Source: Agrobacterium tumefaciens (GTDB lineage: Bacteria; Pseudomonadota; Alphaproteobacteria; Rhizobiales; Rhizobiaceae). From it: a stretch of 64,000 bases of DNA. The notes below the pieces were generated by a model. It made no database searches. It had not been told where the DNA came from and saw nothing but the letters and a program-made list of their open reading frames with translations. Made by a program: the position numbers and the translations under genes. This document shows positions 24,259 through 31,565 of this stretch, in pieces; position 1 is the first letter of the stretch, and every line of letters begins with the position of its first letter. Location: contig CP048469.1 of NCBI GenBank assembly GCA_025559845.1, forward strand, positions 1,240,001 through 1,304,000, written 5' to 3'.

Positions 24259-24749
24259 GCCGCCCTACCTAACTCCGCGATCATGTCGCGGGCGGCTGAG
24301 AGGATTTTGGACGGAGTGGAGAGGTCGCGAGTAAGCGCACTGCCCAGGGCGACGTTCTCCTGCTGTATCCTTTCCCAGTCAGTGAAGTGATCCCGCACGA
24401 GATTATCCAGTGCAGACCACGCACTTTCCTCGTCCCATTCTGGTTCGTAGTATCCAGATACGGCGCCAACCATCACGGTACCCTTGCGGGGGTGGATTGG
24501 GGGCTTGATAAGGACGGGCGCACCAGCCTTCGTCCAATGAAGGATTTCCGCGCCACGCTTGGTAAGGTAATCGCTTCGGGGTTCACACTTTGGGTGGCAA
24601 CGCCGCCGATCCCAATGTTTTCGAGCGGTTATCAGGTTGCCGTGGTAGTTGTCGCCTCGTTCGGATGGAAACTGTTGGCGCTTATCTCCCAGCAGCGGCA
24701 GGAGCGCCGCCGCCCGCTTCGATAACTTCTTGAGGGTGCGTAGGTTCAT
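24255..24749 (-). CDS. Hypothetical phage protein (164 aa)
   Basis: The start at 24749 overlaps the GcrA-like gene stop (ATGA). The N-terminus is basic and helical (NLRTLKKLSKRAAALLPLLGD). A middle segment carries CHPKCEPRSDYLTKRGAEIL, possibly a small metal or DNA-binding patch, then helices. It resembles phage proteins annotated only as hypothetical. Its position between GcrA-like and nuclease genes suggests an early or DNA-related role. Confidence 0.68.
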   Translation of the reverse strand: MNLRTLKKLSKRAAALLPLLGDKRQQFPSERGDNYHGNLITARKHWDRRRCHPKCEPRSDYLTKRGAEILHWTKAGAPVLIKPPIHPRKGTVMVGAVSGYYEPEWDEESAWSALDNLVRDHFTDWERIQQENVALGSALTRDLSTPSKILSAARDMIAELGRAA

Positions 24750-25318
24750 GCCGCGATCCTCCGAGGCACAGCATTCCGCTCCGCCTGAGAACCAAGGCCG
24801 ACAGACATCTTGTGATGGCAATCGCAGTAGGATTTCTGATCACGCGTTACCGCGCCGCAGAACAGCGTGTGTTCGCGCTCTCCCGAAACCGGCCACTTGC
24901 ACTGATTACTCCCCAGCTCGAATAGTTTGAGGTTCAATGGCTCGGGCACAACGAGTGGCGCAGCGGGCTGGACGACGACTGGTTTTACCGGGGCCGGAGC
25001 AATCTTGTGCGGCTGGGCGAAATGCCCCCCGGTTCTCAGCAGCACGCCGGATGGCTTTTTCACCCTCGCCTTGGCAACCTCGCGGGCCTTCTCGACCTTC
25101 TCTGAGATAGCCGGCGCTTTGCCAGTGAGCGGCACGTCGACGAGCTTTGCAGCGTGACGGTTATAGTGCGAGATGACGGCGTTGCGTGAAATCGTGACCC
25201 GGAACTTCCCCGACAGCGCGGCAGCGATCGCAGCGCCGGTACCGGTCGTGGTGGGGTGGATTTTGATGATAGCTGCGGTGCGCTCGTCGGCGCTCAAGCC
25301 TTTCCAATGTTTCGTCAT
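24746..25318 (-). CDS. gcrA: GcrA-family cell-cycle regulator, phage-borne
   Basis: The 190-aa protein has an N-terminal helix-turn-helix with the GcrA hallmark ISRNAVISHYNRH (host form: TRNAVIGKVHR), a Pro/Ala linker, and a C-terminal domain with NQCKWPVSG, then LFCGA and SYCDCHHKM, matching the NQCRWP...FCG...YCxxH signature. GcrA binds the sigma-70 housekeeping factor and promotes transcription from promoters with CcrM-methylated GAnTC sites. Here it sits in the leftward phage operon with a GapR-like gene and could redirect host polymerase or tie phage expression to the methylation state. The N-terminal segment is longer than in the cellular protein. Confidence 0.85.
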   Translation of the reverse strand: MTKHWKGLSADERTAAIIKIHPTTTGTGAAIAAALSGKFRVTISRNAVISHYNRHAAKLVDVPLTGKAPAISEKVEKAREVAKARVKKPSGVLLRTGGHFAQPHKIAPAPVKPVVVQPAAPLVVPEPLNLKLFELGSNQCKWPVSGEREHTLFCGAVTRDQKSYCDCHHKMSVGLGSQAERNAVPRRIAA

Positions 25319-25321
25319 GGC

Positions 25322-25702
25322 TCACTCCATTCCAAGAGCGGCCATGTACGTCTGGAGGATGGTCTCCTCCTCGATACGCTCGTTGGCGTCTTTCTTGCGA
25401 AGACGGATTAGGGTGCGGATCGCCTTGGTGTCGTAACCGCGCCCCTTTGCCTCGCCCATCACGTCCTTGATGTCAGCCTGGATCGCTGCCTTCTCTTCCT
25501 CGAGACGCTCGACGCGTTCGATGAACTGGCGCAGCTCGGCCGCGGCAACGCCCTCAACGGCGCTTTCTCCGGTCTCTTCTCGGCTGAAAGCTTCTTTCTG
25601 TCCGGTCTGCGGAGGGTTATGTGCCCTGCCGATCGCCGCATTGGTCACAGCTCGCGCCGCGCCCTTCATGTTACCCTGTGCAAGTTCACCAGAAATCGTC
25701 AC
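25322..25702 (-). CDS. DUF2312 / GapR-like nucleoid-associated protein
   Basis: The C-terminal 75 residues match GapR closely: [25 protein letters not shown], then [22 protein letters not shown] and an acidic end with YMAALGM. GapR is an alphaproteobacterial protein that clamps overtwisted DNA ahead of forks and transcription. The first 50 residues are an extra, less conserved head. It stands 3 bp upstream of the GcrA-like gene, so two cell-cycle or chromosome factors are encoded together. Inference: support of phage replication or transcription by handling positive supercoils. Confidence 0.85.
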   Translation of the reverse strand: MTISGELAQGNMKGAARAVTNAAIGRAHNPPQTGQKEAFSREETGESAVEGVAAAELRQFIERVERLEEEKAAIQADIKDVMGEAKGRGYDTKAIRTLIRLRKKDANERIEEETILQTYMAALGME

Positions 25703-26115
25703 CCGTCAGTCCCTTCTAGGCTCTGCAGCGTCACGCGCCGCGCTTTGGCCCGCCGATTGAGCCGGCAGGCTTTGAGTTTCAGTTCGTTGTCGGACAGCAT
25801 TTTGAGTTTCGCCGTGTCGCGATGCCGGGGGTTCCAGATCGTCACAACGACCCCGGCAGGCTGGGCAATTCGGGCCGCAAACACGCGATTGTCGAAAGAC
25901 GTCACACCGAACTTCGCGGCTGTTTGGAGCCCCTTCGTCCAGATCAAGGCGCGGATATCGACGATCGACATGCCTGCAGCGGCGCAGAGCGCATGCGCCC
26001 TCGCCTTTTCACTCTCAAATTCTTCCATGGTATCGATGTGCAGGATGCGCTGCACGTAACGCGCTACGGCGTGATAACTCACCCGTTCAGGATCATCCGC
26101 CGCGTTCGGTTGCAT
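25699..26115 (-). CDS. Hypothetical phage protein (138 aa)
   Basis: Residues 10-75 ([37 protein letters not shown]) are helical, followed by [10 protein letters not shown] and GVVVTIWNP. This recalls phage proteins that match the start of a toxin-like or RelE-type fold (HAVxRYxxRI...VxTVW), but I cannot assign it. The C-terminus is very basic ([15 protein letters not shown]), so nucleic-acid contact is plausible. It overlaps the GapR-like gene by four bases. Confidence 0.68.
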   Translation of the reverse strand: MQPNAADDPERVSYHAVARYVQRILHIDTMEEFESEKARAHALCAAAGMSIVDIRALIWTKGLQTAAKFGVTSFDNRVFAARIAQPAGVVVTIWNPRHRDTAKLKMLSDNELKLKACRLNRRAKARRVTLQSLEGTDG

Positions 26116-26386
26116 TGCCGCTCCCGCTTTTCAGGAGGTCGCGGGCCTGCACCAAAGCTTCGAGATGGCCGCGCTGCGTCTCGATCTCATGAGCAGGACG
26201 AGCGCCCTTCCCTGAGCCGAAACGGCCCAACCACCAGATTTTGCTACGCGCCATCTTGTCGAGGTGCTGCAGGATCATCCGCAGGACCAGCTTATTTTGG
26301 CGGGCTTCCTGCATCTGCTGCTGAATGTGGGCTTCTTCTGCTGCGTGAGCGGCGTTTTCCACTGAGGTGCGGCGAAGTCCGTTCAC
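26093..26386 (-). CDS. Hypothetical phage protein (97 aa)
   Basis: It starts at GTG 26386, immediately after the TGA of the upstream gene. The N-terminal half is a probable coiled coil (ENAAHAAEEAHIQQQMQEARQ), followed by a basic segment with WWLGRFGSGKGAR. No family recognised. It shares the overlapped organisation of the leftward early operon. Confidence 0.62.
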   Translation of the reverse strand: MNGLRRTSVENAAHAAEEAHIQQQMQEARQNKLVLRMILQHLDKMARSKIWWLGRFGSGKGARPAHEIETQRGHLEALVQARDLLKSGSGNATERGG

Positions 26387-27082
26387 TCACGCCACCTCGC
26401 TGAAATTGTCGCGTTCTCGCTGCAGCATTTCGATCTGAGCGTCGATCTCGCGCCGGCGCTGCGCCTGGACGGCTTCCGACACCCACATCGGCGGCTTCGG
26501 AAAGGAAGCAGCGAGAAGGCTGGGACCGAACACGGCGATAAGGATTGAGAAATGCTGCACCGACGGCTGAGAGCGCCGGTGCAGCCAGTTCTCTACGCTG
26601 GCGGCTGGAATTCCCGTTTTGGCTTCGACGTGGAACGTCGTGGATCGCGGGTATTTCTTGCGCAGCCAGTCAATCAGGCCCGTCACGTCAAACAGAGGTG
26701 ATGAGCCAGTCCCGCAACTTTGCGGGATCTTCCCTGCGGAAACGGTACGTCGTGACGTGGCATTGTCAAAACGTTGGTGATCCTCTTCGGAGAAACCGAA
26801 AGGGCTTCGACCGGTGCGAACGGAAGAAGCAGAGGGATGCGATGGCTGGGCAATCAGGCGAAGGGTTTTGCGGACAGTAGACGCGATCATGGCCAGCCAC
26901 GCAAACCGCAGGGGAGCGGAATGCTGGGAATGGGGCACCGAAGCGGACGCAATACCTGCCGCTTCGGTGTTGCAGCTCTCGGGGACGTGAGATGCTGCTG
27001 GGGTAGGAAATTGGAGAATGTTCAAATGTGCCCCCTGATGTTTGCTGAAATGAATGGTTTCAACCGGCTTGAGCGACGTCAT
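26387..27082 (-). CDS. HTH-containing phage protein, second gene of the leftward operon (231 aa)
   Basis: The start at 27082 overlaps the Cro-like gene stop (ATGA). The first 130 residues are Ser/Thr/Pro-rich and unstructured. The C-terminal part has a helix-turn-helix-like stretch (HVEAKTGIPAASVENWLHRR) and a helical end (AQRRREIDAQIEMLQRERD). It may be a transcription or replication regulator analogous to lambda CII or O by position, but no homology supports a specific name. Confidence 0.62.
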   Translation of the reverse strand: MTSLKPVETIHFSKHQGAHLNILQFPTPAASHVPESCNTEAAGIASASVPHSQHSAPLRFAWLAMIASTVRKTLRLIAQPSHPSASSVRTGRSPFGFSEEDHQRFDNATSRRTVSAGKIPQSCGTGSSPLFDVTGLIDWLRKKYPRSTTFHVEAKTGIPAASVENWLHRRSQPSVQHFSILIAVFGPSLLAASFPKPPMWVSEAVQAQRRREIDAQIEMLQRERDNFSEVA

Positions 27083-27288
27083 GCGGCATCGGCTCCCTCG
27101 GGCGGCTCTTCGTCGAGCTTGCGGATAAAATCGCGAACCTTGTCTTCTGTATCTGGCCAAACACGTCCGCCATTTCGCAGGCGCTCCACGAGCCTGCCGT
27201 TGCCAGCAGCGAGGATGCCAAACCGGTGAGGTCCAACACCAGATTTCGGCAAGCAACGTTCAATTTCTTTGAGGAGTTCGGTTTGCAT
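27079..27288 (-). CDS. Cro-like HTH regulator (69 aa)
   Basis: The small DNA-binding protein has the pattern LLKEIERCLPKSGVGPHRFGILAAGNGRLVERLRNG, a Cro/CI-type helix-turn-helix seen in alphaproteobacterial phages. It is the first gene leftward from the immunity region and diverges from the CI-like gene. The operator-bearing promoter places the expected transcription start at or within a base or two of the ATG, so its message may be leaderless. Likely role: antirepressor-type repressor in the lysis-lysogeny switch. Confidence 0.75.
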   Translation of the reverse strand: MQTELLKEIERCLPKSGVGPHRFGILAAGNGRLVERLRNGGRVWPDTEDKVRDFIRKLDEEPPEGADAA

Positions 27289-27294
27289 ACGAAA

Positions 27295-27340
27295 CTAGAT
27301 ACACGCGATAGCGTGCAAGTCAATGCACGCCATAACGTGC
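27295..27340 (-). promoter_or_regulatory. Leftward early promoter with two repressor operators
   Basis: On the minus strand, TTGACT (27318-27323) and ATCTAG (27295-27300) are separated by 17 bp. That spacer contains operator 1, 27301-27316, ACACGCGATAGCGTGC on the plus strand. Operator 2, GCACGCCATAACGTGC (27325-27340), lies just upstream of the -35. Both match the near-palindrome GCACGCnATAGCGTGC found again at the rightward promoter. Binding in the spacer would block polymerase, as in lambdoid switches. A further half site, GCGTGC, is at 27357-27362. Confidence 0.8.
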
Positions 27341-27375
27341 AACACATTTTTTACTGGCGTGCTAAGAACGGAGAT

Positions 27376-27720
27376 ATGGAAAAGGGCTGGTACGACCGTT
27401 TAGTTGAGGCGATCAAAGGGGATGGGCGCTCAGAGCGAGCGATAAGCCTTGAGGCTAAGTGTGGCCCGAATTACGTCCAGCAGATGATCAGCGGGGGCAA
27501 GCGTCCAACAGTCGACAAGCTGATGGCGCTTTTAGATGTTCTTGGGGAGGCTAAAGCCTTCGAAATTCTGACCGGCCAAAAGTTGGTGGACGAGGATCTG
27601 GAATTTATAAGGCTTTCCGCTGGCCTCGATCCTGCTCAGAAGCGCGCAGCTCTGGCTTTTTTTCAGACTCTTTTAGAGCGGCAAGGTACTCCAACGCCTC
27701 CCGGCGGCTCTCAGGAGTGA
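27376..27720 (+). CDS. CI-like phage repressor (114 aa)
   Basis: The start at 27376 has a GGAG site and leaves residues MEKGWYDRLVEAIKGDG; then comes a helix-turn-helix (ERAISLEAKCGPNYVQQMI) followed by GKRPTVDKLMALLDVLG. The C-terminal part is helical and too short for a LexA-like self-cleaving domain, so induction by RecA-driven autocleavage is unlikely. It diverges from the Cro-like gene across the operators. Role: maintenance of lysogeny by repressing both early promoters. Confidence 0.82.
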   Translation: MEKGWYDRLVEAIKGDGRSERAISLEAKCGPNYVQQMISGGKRPTVDKLMALLDVLGEAKAFEILTGQKLVDEDLEFIRLSAGLDPAQKRAALAFFQTLLERQGTPTPPGGSQE

Positions 27721-27921
27721 GCTTTACCCAAATATCCAGCAGCGCAAGAAAATCTTTCAATTTTACGACCCTTTCCCAGGCCGGAAAAGTGGAACAAAAT
27801 AAGAACTAAGGCAAGCGTGATTGCATCAAATCTAAATGATTAGTTAATTATTCACAGCGCCCTAAAGTAGCATAAGGGCATAGTTTGGTTGTGTAATATC
27901 TTTTAGTTATGGGGGAATACT

Positions 27922-28347
27922 ATGAAGCCACTTAATTGTTTTGCTATGATTTTTGTAGCTGCTACCGCCTGCGCTTGCGCCACCACAAGCGAGATGCCGC
28001 TGGCACCGAATATGGTGCGGCTTGACACGCAGGCAAGCGGATTACTCTTCACTTCTACGGCAGGGCAAACCACTCTGGTAAAAGCTGCGGAAGCCACCAA
28101 AAGTCGCGGATATACCCATTTTCGCTTAACTGATGCGACAACGGCCCGGGGCTCGCAGATGGTGGGGATGCAGTCTCAGTCATACGGCTCGTACAACAGC
28201 GGTTTTTATTCGGGCTCGACGACCTACACTCCGATGCACGCTCCAACCGCGCAAATCGGCGTTACAGTAGTGATGTTTCACTCAAATGAGGCGGGTGCTA
28301 AAGGCGCTTTCAGCGTTGCCGAAGTCCTTAAGCAAAAGAAATCGTGA
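27922..28347 (+). CDS. Lysogen-expressed lipoprotein (141 aa)
   Basis: The N-terminus is a signal peptide with cysteines near residues 14-18 (FVAATACACA) suggesting a lipobox. The mature part has a Ser/Tyr/Gly-rich central stretch (SQSYGSYNSGFYSG) and a beta-strand VTVVMFHS. It resembles the general CC0125/CC1285-type lipoproteins of alphaproteobacteria. It follows the repressor on the same strand, so it could be made in the lysogen and act in superinfection exclusion. The 200 bases before it are AT-rich and hold no gene I can support. Confidence 0.72.
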   Translation: MKPLNCFAMIFVAATACACATTSEMPLAPNMVRLDTQASGLLFTSTAGQTTLVKAAEATKSRGYTHFRLTDATTARGSQMVGMQSQSYGSYNSGFYSGSTTYTPMHAPTAQIGVTVVMFHSNEAGAKGAFSVAEVLKQKKS

Positions 28348-28395
28348 GCGTCCAAACGCACGATTCGGGTGGGGTTTACTCCGCCCAAAAATGAT

Positions 28396-28448
28396 GCACG
28401 CTAAGGCGTGTATTTTCTGTTGACTAGCACGCTATAGCGTGCAATTGT
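28396..28448 (+). promoter_or_regulatory. Rightward early promoter with two repressor operators
   Basis: TTGACT (28420-28425) is followed after 17 bp by AATTGT (28443-28448). The spacer is filled by a perfect 16-bp palindrome, GCACGCTATAGCGTGC (28427-28442). A second copy, GCACGCTAAGGCGTGT, lies at 28396-28411. The geometry matches the leftward promoter near 27.3 kb, so both early units should be shut off together by the CI-like repressor. The promoter drives the plus-strand accessory block beginning at 28504. Confidence 0.82.
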
Positions 28449-28460
28449 CTTTCCATCGAC

Positions 28461-28478
28461 GGTTGCTTCGCCGCAACC
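28461..28478 (+). other. Leader hairpin at the start of the rightward early transcript
   Basis: GGTTGC-TTCGCC-GCAACC forms a 6-bp stem with a 6-base loop about 10 bases into the predicted transcript, followed by GGATTTT. The U stretch is short, so it is a weak terminator at best. It may be an attenuation or antitermination site, or simply stabilise the 5' end. Confidence 0.4.
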
Positions 28479-28503
28479 GGATTTTACCGATGGAGAGAGA
28501 CGA

Positions 28504-28623
28504 ATGCGGACCCTGCTTGCTTTGGCGGGAGCGATATCGCTTGCCCTGATTTTCAATGTCGATGACGGCATGAGCCGTTGCACCGCGTCGGTCTCGACGT
28601 GCCACTCAACTCTGAACCGTTGA
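28504..28623 (+). CDS. Short membrane-anchored or secreted peptide (39 aa)
   Basis: The first reading frame after the rightward promoter starts at ATG 28504, with GGAGAGAG about 6 nt upstream. The N-terminal half is a hydrophobic helix (RTLLALAGAISLALIF); the short tail has two Cys residues. The stop is 10 bp before the next gene. No family recognised; being first behind an immediate-early promoter suggests a host-takeover or exclusion peptide. Confidence 0.55.
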   Translation: MRTLLALAGAISLALIFNVDDGMSRCTASVSTCHSTLNR

Positions 28624-28633
28624 GGTGCCGATC

Positions 28634-28939
28634 ATGAAATTCTGGACCTGCACCGGCTGCGGCAACGTCGAACGCCTCAACATCTTCCCTGACTGCTGCT
28701 CCTCCTGCAACAGCCCCATGATCTGCGACGATGGCCGTACCACGAATGGCCGCGTCGAGCCCGATGTTATGGATTGCTTCGAGCTGCGCACCGCCGCGGC
28801 TGAGGGCGATCCGGAGGCGAACGTCATTCTCTGGCAGGAGTGCGCGCCTACCCGTTCGTTTGATCAGGATATGATCGACACCCTGTTGCTGCAGAACCGC
28901 ATCGACATGATGCAGGCCGTTTTCGGGAAAGCGGCATGA
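28634..28939 (+). CDS. Zinc-ribbon phage protein (101 aa)
   Basis: The start at 28634 follows GAGG by 8 nt. The N-terminus carries a zinc-ribbon: CTGCGNVERLNIFPDCCSSC, with CxxC knuckles 11 residues apart. The rest is acidic and helical. Overlap of four bases with the next gene indicates co-translation. Zinc-ribbon proteins of this size in early phage regions often bind nucleic acid or host enzymes; the partner here is unknown. Confidence 0.7.
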   Translation: MKFWTCTGCGNVERLNIFPDCCSSCNSPMICDDGRTTNGRVEPDVMDCFELRTAAAEGDPEANVILWQECAPTRSFDQDMIDTLLLQNRIDMMQAVFGKAA

Positions 28940-29223
28940 GCGAGCTGCCGAAGTTTCCAGAAGCCACTCATATCGCGCTCTACGCCGCGTCGGATCGTTC
29001 CACATCACCTGTCACGCAGCAGCTCATCGCTTACACGGCGTTGAGCTATCTGTACCCGGGCGCGGCCCCGCGGTGGCTCGGCGCTGCCGTTGGCTATTCG
29101 ACCCCGGGCCTCGCTGAGGCGATGTCGTTGATTTACCTCTACGCCAACGCTTTCAGCACAGTCGACGTAGATCACGTCATCGGCGCCATCGTCGCCCCTC
29201 TCTACGGTGAGAGGGCGAACTGA
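28936..29223 (+). CDS. Hypothetical phage protein (95 aa)
   Basis: ATGA overlap with the gene before sets the start at 28936. The sequence is Ala/Leu/Tyr-rich with alternating helical segments (QQLIAYTALSYLYPG, AEAMSLIYLYANAF). The hydrophobicity is moderate, and a membrane location is not clear. No family recognised. Confidence 0.65.
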   Translation: MSELPKFPEATHIALYAASDRSTSPVTQQLIAYTALSYLYPGAAPRWLGAAVGYSTPGLAEAMSLIYLYANAFSTVDVDHVIGAIVAPLYGERAN

Positions 29224-29224
29224 C

Positions 29225-29806
29225 GTGAGTAAGCATTCCAACTTCCCCCGCAACAAGCACGACATGTATCTGACGCCCTATGAGGCGGCTTTGCCGCTCC
29301 GTCCCTTCTTGGAGGGAGTTGAGACGTTTGCAGAGCCCTGCAGAGCTGATGGCCGGCTGATCCGCTGGCTTGAGAGCTTTGACCTGTCCTGCGTCCACAG
29401 CGGCGACATTCAGGACGGCGTTGACGCCCTGACTGATCCTTGGCTCGCTCTTGCCAAGGCAGACACCATCATCACGAACCCACCGTACACTTGGGAAATC
29501 CTCGAGGCGATGCTGGTACGGTTCATGAAGATCGCGCCGACCTGGCTTCTTCTCGAGGCAGATTTCGCATTCAACTTGCAGAGCGCGAAGTTCATGCCGA
29601 TGTGCACCGACATCGTGCCGATCGGGCGTGTGCGCTGGTTCACTGAGACGGAACACGACAGCAAAGACAATTTTGCTTGGTTCCGGTTCCACCAGCAGCA
29701 TCGCCGTGGCCCGGTGATGCACATCATGCAGCTCATCGACAAGCGCAGCATCCGCAAGATGAAACATCCGGAAATCCAATATCCGGAGTTTGAGCGTGCA
29801 GCCTGA
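29225..29806 (+). CDS. DNA adenine methyltransferase-like protein (193 aa)
   Basis: Motif IV of amino-methyltransferases is present as IITNPPYTWEILEA (about residue 82-95). It is preceded by a motif-I-like FAEPCRADGRLIRWLE and an acidic motif near SGDIQDG. The reduced size and the order fit small phage N6-adenine or related methylases that work without a restriction partner. Start chosen at GTG 29225, one base after the upstream stop. Possible roles: evasion of restriction or control by methylation. The methylated sequence cannot be read from the gene. Confidence 0.72.
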   Translation: MSKHSNFPRNKHDMYLTPYEAALPLRPFLEGVETFAEPCRADGRLIRWLESFDLSCVHSGDIQDGVDALTDPWLALAKADTIITNPPYTWEILEAMLVRFMKIAPTWLLLEADFAFNLQSAKFMPMCTDIVPIGRVRWFTETEHDSKDNFAWFRFHQQHRRGPVMHIMQLIDKRSIRKMKHPEIQYPEFERAA

Positions 29807-30008
29807 TCCAGCCCTCACCGCGCTTTTCTGCCTCGCCTTTCCCATCGCCGTATTCGGCGGCGGCTGGCTCATCGGCAGGGCGCACCGGTCTTTCCATGGC
29901 CGTTCCCACCTCACCCACATCGAGGCGACGCGCAACGCCATGCTGCGCCAAGCCGATGAATACGATCGCCACCACAGCGCCCGCATGGGCCTCACCAATG
30001 GAGAATGA
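29796..30008 (+). CDS. Small membrane protein (70 aa)
   Basis: The GTG at 29796 is preferred because CGGAG lies 7 nt upstream; a TTG two codons earlier is possible. One transmembrane helix (LTALFCLAFPIAVFGGGWLIG) is followed by a His/Arg-rich soluble tail. It overlaps the methyltransferase gene end and is followed 1 bp later by the XRE regulator. Function unknown. Confidence 0.6.
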   Translation: MQPDPALTALFCLAFPIAVFGGGWLIGRAHRSFHGRSHLTHIEATRNAMLRQADEYDRHHSARMGLTNGE

Positions 30009-30009
30009 A

Positions 30010-30420
30010 ATGCTCGATAAAGCACAGCACGCAAAGAAGCCAAACCCGGTCGACGTATTCGTCGGGTCAAAGGTACGCGCCCGCCGCAACTCCCTGTCTA
30101 TTAGCCAGGAGAAGCTTGGTGCGGCCATCGGCGTGACGTTCCAGCAGATCCAGAAATACGAGAAGGGCATGAACCGGATCGGAGCTGGGCGCTTGCAGCA
30201 GATCTCCGATGCACTTGGGACCAACCCTGCATTCTTCTTTGATGGAGTGCCGTCGCACGGTGTTTCCAGCAACGTCGATCAGGATGATTTGCTGACGTTC
30301 ATGCAGCGCGCAGACGGGCTGCGATTGGCCCGCCTCTGGATGAAGATCGGCGATAGCGAAGCCCGCCGCAAGCTTCTTGGCGTGATCGAACTGGTCGCTG
30401 CGCACCGCAGCGCCGAATAA
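30010..30420 (+). CDS. XRE-family transcriptional regulator
   Basis: The 136-aa protein has a classical HTH_3 domain: VGSKVRARRNSLSISQEKLGAAIGVTFQQIQKYEKGMNRIGAGRLQQISDALG (shown here as family match, residues 15-68). The helical C-terminal part (ARLWMKIGDSEARRKLLGVIELV) resembles the alphaproteobacterial SinR/PhyR-type small regulators found in many chromosomes. GGAG 7 nt upstream supports ATG 30010. It may be a second regulator of the rightward block or of host genes. Confidence 0.85.
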   Translation: MLDKAQHAKKPNPVDVFVGSKVRARRNSLSISQEKLGAAIGVTFQQIQKYEKGMNRIGAGRLQQISDALGTNPAFFFDGVPSHGVSSNVDQDDLLTFMQRADGLRLARLWMKIGDSEARRKLLGVIELVAAHRSAE

Positions 30421-30445
30421 TTAATCTCCAACTTGAGGACTTCTT

Positions 30446-31336
30446 ATGAAGCCATTGATTGTTTTGATGTTCGCGGCGCTATTCGTCGTGGCATGCCAAG
30501 CCAGCAACGCCAAGGCCGCATCTATCCGGCTTTGCACCGGTGCTGAGAGCGGCAACTACTTCGCCGCTGGCGATGCCGTGGTGAAGATGGCGGGCAAATC
30601 GCTCACCGTCGTCAACGTGCCGACCGAAGGCACGATTGACAACCTCGAGCGCGTCCTCGATCTCGACCCATCTAACCCCGAAGCGTGCGACGCTATGATC
30701 GGCCAGCCTGACGGCCCGGTCTATGTTAGTCGTTCGTCACCGGCCAAGGTGAAGAAGCTGCGGCAGGTGGCAACTCTGCACCGGGAATACCTGCATGTCC
30801 TGTGCGGCAAAAAATCCGGCGTAGATGATCTCTCTGACCTGCCAGATGATCCAGCCAAGTATTCCGTTGCGATCGGCGAACCCGGCAGCGGTGCCTGGCT
30901 GATCTGGCAGAACATCATTGCCGAAGACGAATCCTACGGGAAGGTTCCGGTTCGCAATGAAGGCAGCACCCTCGCCCTGTCTGCAGTCTCGAGCGGCGAA
31001 ACAACGTGCATGCTCGTGCCGGCCGGACTGAAAAACGGCACCGTCAATGAAGCCGACCAGATCTATGGCGACACCGTGCTGTTGGCCGGTGCAAAGGATC
31101 GCGACTTCGACGATGCCACCGATATCAAGGGCGATCCGCTCTATGAATATCGAGATATCCCAAAAGGTACCTACCCGCGTTCCCTGCAGAGCGGCTGGTT
31201 CTCGTCGCGCAGCACGATCTCTTGGCCCGCTGCCATCTTCGTCAACACTGACCGCATCGATAGCAAGACCCTGACAACCTTTGTCCAGGCAGCAGCTCGC
31301 GCAGCGCAGGCCGTCAAAGCGGAGTACGGCAATTGA
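30446..31336 (+). CDS. TAXI/TRAP-type solute-binding lipoprotein, phage-borne
   Basis: The 296-aa protein has a signal peptide and a Cys at residue 17 (FVVAC), so it is probably a lipoprotein. The body matches TAXI-family periplasmic binding proteins: RLCTGAESGNYFAAGDAV, a conserved early glycine-rich strand, then VAIGEPGSGAWLIWQNI in the second lobe, with a long C-terminal helix. Cellular versions feed TRAP transporters, but no large TRAP permease is encoded nearby. Its place between a regulator and a two-helix membrane protein in a prophage suggests a repurposed periplasmic binder, for instance in superinfection exclusion; that is inference. Confidence 0.78.
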   Translation: MKPLIVLMFAALFVVACQASNAKAASIRLCTGAESGNYFAAGDAVVKMAGKSLTVVNVPTEGTIDNLERVLDLDPSNPEACDAMIGQPDGPVYVSRSSPAKVKKLRQVATLHREYLHVLCGKKSGVDDLSDLPDDPAKYSVAIGEPGSGAWLIWQNIIAEDESYGKVPVRNEGSTLALSAVSSGETTCMLVPAGLKNGTVNEADQIYGDTVLLAGAKDRDFDDATDIKGDPLYEYRDIPKGTYPRSLQSGWFSSRSTISWPAAIFVNTDRIDSKTLTTFVQAAARAAQAVKAEYGN

Positions 31337-31503
31337 TCGCCCGGGCAAAGGCGTGGGCGAAAGAGCGGACGTCGGGGATCATTCTCACGACCGCAACAGC
31401 CTTGGTTGTTCTGTCGATTTTCACAGGTTGGATCATCGACGCAGTGCTTGGCTTCTTCGTCCTTCTTCTCCTGCGTCTCGCTCTGCATCTCAACAAGCGC
31501 TGA
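31333..31503 (+). CDS. Two-helix small membrane protein (56 aa)
   Basis: A TTG start at 31333 overlaps the TGA of the lipoprotein gene (TTGA), giving tight coupling. After a basic head (ARAKAWAKERTSG), two hydrophobic helices follow (ILTTATALVVLSIFTGW and AVLGFFVLLLLRLALHL), ending HLNKR. It could be a membrane partner of the lipoprotein or a holin. No endolysin stands beside it, which weakens the holin reading. Confidence 0.58.
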   Translation: MIARAKAWAKERTSGIILTTATALVVLSIFTGWIIDAVLGFFVLLLLRLALHLNKR

Positions 31504-31565
31504 CCCGCTCCGGTTTCCCCGCCTGCCTTCGGGCGGGGTTTCCCGAACAGGTCATGGAGTTTGAA

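Noticed and set aside
31333..31503. Holin assignment for the two-helix protein
   Set aside because: No endolysin or spanin neighbours are visible and the gene is coupled to a solute-binding lipoprotein.
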